A stretch of DNA of 36,186 bases from Bacteroidales bacterium (lineage in GTDB: Bacteria > Bacteroidota > Bacteroidia > Bacteroidales > UBA932): contig JAFTBU010000026.1 in the NCBI GenBank assembly GCA_017455065.1, positions 1-36,186 of the forward strand. The letters are read 5' to 3'. Both the position numbers and the translations under genes were made by a program. The notes beneath the pieces are model-generated. The model was given only the letters and a program-made list of their open reading frames with translations, was not told the origin of the DNA and did no database searches. Within the stretch, counting starts at the first letter, position 1; the number at the start of each line of letters is the position of its first letter. Shown in pieces: positions 32,613 to 36,186 of the stretch.

Positions 32613-32646
32613 TGGAGGTTAGTTAGTAGTTTATTTTTTATCAGTT

Positions 32647-34824
32647 ATGAGCAGGCTCAGATTTGACTGTCTGGAGAAGTCCTTCTCCAAGGCTCCCGTC
32701 GTGGTGGAAAGTCCCGGTAAACCGAGCGACTTTTTCGGCTGCAAGGTCTTCGACAAACCCAAGATGTACAAATATCTGTCTTCCGCCGCCTACGCACAGA
32801 TGGAGGCGGTGATGGAAGGAGAGGCATCCCTGGAGCCTTCTGTGGTGAATGAAGTCGCAGAGGGCATGAAGAGGTGGGCCCTGGAAAACGGAGCCACCCA
32901 CTACACCCATTGGTTCTCGCCCCTCACCGGCACCACCGCCGAAAAGCACGACAGCTTCATCGAAAAGGACGGCAAATCCGGAGTCATCGAGGAATTCTCG
33001 GGCAAACTGCTCAGCCAGCAGGAGCCGGACGCTTCCTCATTCCCCAACGGAGGCATACGCAGCACCTTCGAGGCACGCGGCTACAGCGCCTGGGACCCGA
33101 CCTCCCCGGCCTTCATCATGGATGACGTGCTCTGCATCCCTACCGTCTTCATTGCCTACACCGGCGAAGCATTGGACTACAAGGCACCCCTGCTGAAATC
33201 GGTCGCCGCAGTGGACAAGGCCGCCACGGCCGTCTGCCGCCTCTTCGACAAGAGTGTGCACGGCGTCACCACCAACGTGGGCTGGGAGCAGGAGTATTTC
33301 CTGGTGGACTACGACCTCGCCATGGCCCGCCCGGACCTGGTGATGACCGGCCGCACCCTGATGGGCCACGAAGGCGCCAAGAACCAGCAGCTGGACGACC
33401 ATTATTTCGGAGCCATCCCCGAGAGGGTCGCCGCTTTCATGACCGACCTGGAGATAGAGTCCCACAAGCTCGGCATCCCCGTCAAGACCTGCCACAACGA
33501 AGTCGCACCCAACCAGTTCGAGGTGGCTTCCATCTATGAGAAATGCAGCCTTTCGATAGACCACAACATGATCCTGATGTCGCTGATGAAGAAAGTCGCG
33601 CGCAGGCATGGTCTGATGGTGCTGCTCCATGAAAAGCCCTTCAAAGGCATCAACGGATCCGGCAAGCACTGCAACTGGTCGCTCAACACCGACACCGGAG
33701 CCCTTCTCACCGCGCCCGGCAAGACCGACAAGGACAATCTCCGCTTCATCACCTTCGTGGTGAACATACTCAGCGCCATCTACCGTCACAACGGCCTGCT
33801 CAAGGCCAGCGTGATGAACGCCTCCAACGAGCACAGGCTCGGGGCCAATGAGGCGCCTCCCGCGATCATCTCCAGTTTCCTGGGCTCCGACATCTCGTCG
33901 GTGCTCGACCATATGGAGCAGAGCGAAGAGTTCGTGAGGCTCCTGAGCAAGAGGGAGATCAAGCTCAGCATCCCCCAGATACCCGAGCTCCTCATTGACA
34001 ATACCGACCGTAACCGTACCTCTCCCTTCGCCTTCACCGGCAACCGCTTCGAATTCAGGGCGGTGGGTTCCGAGGCCAACTGCTCCGCCGCCATGATAGT
34101 GCTGAACACCGCCGTCGCGGAGCAGCTCCAGATCTTCAGGCAGGAAGTCGAAGATATGGTGGAGAAAGGCGAGGAGAAGGAATTCGCCATAGAGAAAGTA
34201 CTGCGCAAGTACATCAAATACTGCAAGCCCGTCCGTTTCGACGGCAACGGCTATTCCGACGAATGGAAGGCCGAAGCCGCCCGCCGCGGCCTGGACTGCG
34301 AGACCAGCTCCCCGCTGCTGTACGACCGCTACCTCGACGAGGACAGCGTGAAGATGTTCTCCGCGCAGGGAGTGATGGGGGAGAGCGAGCTCCGCGCCCG
34401 CGACGAGATTAAGTGGAGCACCTACACCAAGAAAGTCCAGATCGAAGGCCGTGTGCTCGGCGACCTTGCCGTCAACCACATCATCCCCATCGCGACCGCC
34501 TACCAGAGCCGCCTGCTGGACAATGTCCTCAAGATGGAGACCGCGTTCGGCAAGGAGGAAGGCGACAGCCTTTCCAAGGAAAATCTCGACTGCATAAGGC
34601 TCCTGGCCGGGCATATCTCCGCCATACGCAAGAAAGTGCTGGAACTGGTGGATTGCCGCCGGCATGCCAATGTCATCACCTCCGAGAGGGAGAAGGCCAT
34701 AGCCTACCACGACAACGTCGCTCCCATGATGGATGAGATACGCTATCACATCGACCACATCGAACTGATGGTGGACGATGAGCTCTGGGCTCTGCCGAAG
34801 TACCGCGAACTCCTTTACATCTAG
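32647..34824 (+). CDS. glnN: Glutamine synthetase type III
   Basis: The enzyme joins ammonia and glutamate to make glutamine, using ATP. The 725-residue length and dissimilarity to GSI mark it as the large GSIII form first known from Bacteroides fragilis. Metal and substrate motifs are visible: VGWEQEYFLVD (Glu214/Glu216), HNEVAPNQFEVA, and KPFKGINGSGKHCNWSLNT, then EANCSAAMIVLNTAVAEQ. The C-terminal part is helical, as in other GSIII. A promoter element and an inverted repeat lie upstream. An aminotransferase gene follows after 6 bases, so amino-group capture and transfer may be expressed together. Confidence 0.97.
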   Translation: MSRLRFDCLEKSFSKAPVVVESPGKPSDFFGCKVFDKPKMYKYLSSAAYAQMEAVMEGEASLEPSVVNEVAEGMKRWALENGATHYTHWFSPLTGTTAEKHDSFIEKDGKSGVIEEFSGKLLSQQEPDASSFPNGGIRSTFEARGYSAWDPTSPAFIMDDVLCIPTVFIAYTGEALDYKAPLLKSVAAVDKAATAVCRLFDKSVHGVTTNVGWEQEYFLVDYDLAMARPDLVMTGRTLMGHEGAKNQQLDDHYFGAIPERVAAFMTDLEIESHKLGIPVKTCHNEVAPNQFEVASIYEKCSLSIDHNMILMSLMKKVARRHGLMVLLHEKPFKGINGSGKHCNWSLNTDTGALLTAPGKTDKDNLRFITFVVNILSAIYRHNGLLKASVMNASNEHRLGANEAPPAIISSFLGSDISSVLDHMEQSEEFVRLLSKREIKLSIPQIPELLIDNTDRNRTSPFAFTGNRFEFRAVGSEANCSAAMIVLNTAVAEQLQIFRQEVEDMVEKGEEKEFAIEKVLRKYIKYCKPVRFDGNGYSDEWKAEAARRGLDCETSSPLLYDRYLDEDSVKMFSAQGVMGESELRARDEIKWSTYTKKVQIEGRVLGDLAVNHIIPIATAYQSRLLDNVLKMETAFGKEEGDSLSKENLDCIRLLAGHISAIRKKVLELVDCRRHANVITSEREKAIAYHDNVAPMMDEIRYHIDHIELMVDDELWALPKYRELLYI

Positions 34825-34830
34825 TAAGCC

Positions 34831-36150
34831 ATGAGGGTGTTTTCCGAAGAACTGATGTCCCGCGCCGCTGCAGCCTGCAACATAAAGGACTTCAGGGCAG
34901 CATCCATTATGGAGACCTCACAGGCCTCCTCCTGGCTCGAGAAAGAGACAGGGATACCATTCATCCACCTGGAGCTTGGGTCCCCCGGTTTCAGTCCCAA
35001 TCCCTGGGGCGTGGCGGCCGAGAAAGAGGCTCTGGACCTGGGCTATGGAGCCCAGTACCCGCCTCTGGGGGGCCTGCCCAAGGCCCGTCAGGCAGTGTCC
35101 CGCTTCCTGAAATCCTTCCTGGACATAGAGCTGCCAGCCGATTGCTGCATGATCACATCCGGTTCCATGCAGGGTTCCCTGGTGTCTTTCATCTCATTGA
35201 CCCAGAGGGTCCCCGGAAAGGACAAGATTCTTTTCCTCAATCCCTGTTTCTCCTCCCAGCGCAACCAGCTTTCCATGCTGGGTGTAGGATACCGGGCCGT
35301 CGAGGAATACGGCTGCCGCGGTGAGGCCCTCGTCGCCAGGATAGGGGAGGAACTCTCCCGGGGCGACATCGCCGCATTGATATACTCCAACCCCAGCAAT
35401 CCCGCGTGGACCTGCCTGGAGGAGAGTGAGCTGAAGGGGATAGCCGCGCAGTGCGAACGCTATGACACCATTCCCATCGAAGACCTGGCGTACTTCGGGA
35501 TGGACTTCCGCCACGAGGGCTACGGCACCCCCGGCAAGGCACCCTATCCTCCCACCATCGCCCGCTATACCTCCCGCTTCGTGCTGCTGCTGTCCTCCTC
35601 CAAGATATTCTCCTTCGCGGGGCAGAGGGCTGCTGCAATGTGCATAGGGGAGCCATTGGCAAGGGAGCATTCTCCCGCGCTGGCCCAGCGCTACCACGGC
35701 ATCGGGGAGTTCGCCCATACGGTCGAGGCCGACCTCATCGACCTGATGTCCTGCGGCACTGCCATGACGGTGCAGTACGCATTCGCCCGCATGCTGGAGC
35801 TCAGCTGCGAGGGGGTGATAGATTTCGTCGGCGACACGGCCGAATACGGACGCAGGGCCGCCAGGATGAAGGAGATATTCCTCCGCCATGGCTTCAGCGT
35901 AGTCTATGACCGGGATCTCAGCGCCCCCACGGGGGACGGATTTTTCTTCACCCTGGGCTATCCCGGGATGAGCGGCGCCGAGCTGGCATCGGAGCTGGTC
36001 GCCTACGGCGTGGCGGTGGTGAACCTCAAGGCTTCGGGCAGCGTGCGCGAAGGGGTGAGGATATGCTCGAGCCGTATCAGCGGCTCCCAGTTCGATGTCC
36101 TGAAGTCCAGAATGTCGGATTTTGCTGAAGACCACCCTTCAGCCCGCTGA
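34831..36150 (+). CDS. PLP-dependent class I/II aminotransferase
   Basis: The 439-residue fold-type I aminotransferase has no N-terminal GntR DNA-binding domain. Family signs are LGSPGFSPNPWG and GYGAQYPPLGGLPKARQAV near the start, ITSGSMQGSLVSF, IYSNPSNPAW, a PIEDLAYFGMDF segment, and SSSKIFSFAGQR with the probable PLP Lys. Its organisation suggests a MocR-like or aromatic/alpha-aminoadipate-type aminotransferase, but the substrate is not determinable. Position directly after glnN and close to the trpB2-paaK operon makes an aromatic 2-oxo acid a testable candidate. It ends just before the window edge. Confidence 0.85.
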   Translation: MRVFSEELMSRAAAACNIKDFRAASIMETSQASSWLEKETGIPFIHLELGSPGFSPNPWGVAAEKEALDLGYGAQYPPLGGLPKARQAVSRFLKSFLDIELPADCCMITSGSMQGSLVSFISLTQRVPGKDKILFLNPCFSSQRNQLSMLGVGYRAVEEYGCRGEALVARIGEELSRGDIAALIYSNPSNPAWTCLEESELKGIAAQCERYDTIPIEDLAYFGMDFRHEGYGTPGKAPYPPTIARYTSRFVLLLSSSKIFSFAGQRAAAMCIGEPLAREHSPALAQRYHGIGEFAHTVEADLIDLMSCGTAMTVQYAFARMLELSCEGVIDFVGDTAEYGRRAARMKEIFLRHGFSVVYDRDLSAPTGDGFFFTLGYPGMSGAELASELVAYGVAVVNLKASGSVREGVRICSSRISGSQFDVLKSRMSDFAEDHPSAR

Positions 36151-36157
36151 ATTTTTT
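36124..36157 (+). terminator. Possible weak terminator at the end of the aminotransferase gene
   Basis: GCTGAAG (36124-36130) and CTTCAGC (36137-36143) form a perfect 7-bp stem across the last codons; a T-run (36152-36157) begins eight bases later, which is far for an intrinsic terminator. The final 36 bases are AT-rich with TATATTGC at 36169-36176, a poor -7 element, perhaps belonging to a gene outside the window. Confidence 0.3.
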
Positions 36158-36186
36158 CAGAATTTTTTTATATTGCAAAGTTTTTA

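Noticed and set aside
33037-34758. 573-residue open frame antisense to glnN
   Set aside because: It mirrors the codon structure of glnN, a certain gene on the other strand, and shows no family motif. High third-position GC creates such antisense frames.
1-36186. tRNA genes, CRISPR arrays, insertion sequences, phage or toxin-antitoxin genes
   Set aside because: None was found on reading the gaps and the frames; gaps are short and explained by promoters, terminators or the attenuator.

Overview
The window (36,186 bp, fairly GC-rich) looks like a chromosomal segment of an anaerobic member of the Bacteroidota, most likely Bacteroidales. The evidence is a SusC/SusD pair, a type III glutamine synthetase, an RseC-RnfBCDGEA cluster, a stand-alone NfnAB pair, promoters with the Bacteroidota -7 element TAnnTTTG, and the general lack of Shine-Dalgarno sequences before the start codons. 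I see no tRNA, rRNA, CRISPR array, insertion sequence or phage gene, and no gene-free stretch longer than 300 bp.

Layout: (1) 102-4841, a susC-susD nutrient-uptake pair without enzymes in view, ended by a UUCG-loop terminator. (2) 4912-7729, minus strand, a membrane polyferredoxin protein and a Tat-signalled aldo/keto reductase carrying two Fe-S cluster motifs. (3) 7806-13513, alaS, a fused LptF/G-permease-Fmt gene, and thiamine diphosphokinase. (4) 13566-18985, two tandem M23 envelope peptidases, a MerR-like regulator, a Nif3-like protein, a coiled-coil zinc-ribbon protein and dnaB. (5) 18989-24457, rseC and the complete rnfBCDGEA operon, ended by a strong terminator. (6) 24553-29167, minus strand, a beta-propeller lipoprotein, then the operon lactonase lipoprotein-nfnA-nfnB. 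(7) 29214-32486, a leader-peptide attenuator followed by trpB2, a phenylacetate-CoA-ligase-type gene and a tandem ACT protein. (8) 32647-36150, type III glutamine synthetase and an aminotransferase.

The most interesting element is the 5' leader of the trpB2-paaK-ACT operon. A Bacteroidota promoter with a 19-bp spacer leads straight into a 15-codon reading frame, MIRVSHFFFWWRLAG. Three Phe codons are followed by two Trp codons. Just past its stop codon are mutually exclusive antiterminator (9 bp) and terminator (8 bp plus seven T) stems. This is the architecture of ribosome-mediated attenuation, apparently sensing both Phe and Trp. It fits an operon that would make Trp from indole (TrpB2) and activate phenylacetate or indoleacetate (PaaK) for conversion to Phe or Trp. 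The nearby aminotransferase and glutamine synthetase could contribute the amino-transfer side.

A second notable point is the single reading frame joining an LptF/G permease to methionyl-tRNA formyltransferase. The window also holds both major ferredoxin/pyridine-nucleotide exchange systems, Rnf (ferredoxin/NAD, ion-pumping) and Nfn (ferredoxin/NADH/NADP), suggesting a metabolism built around reduced ferredoxin.
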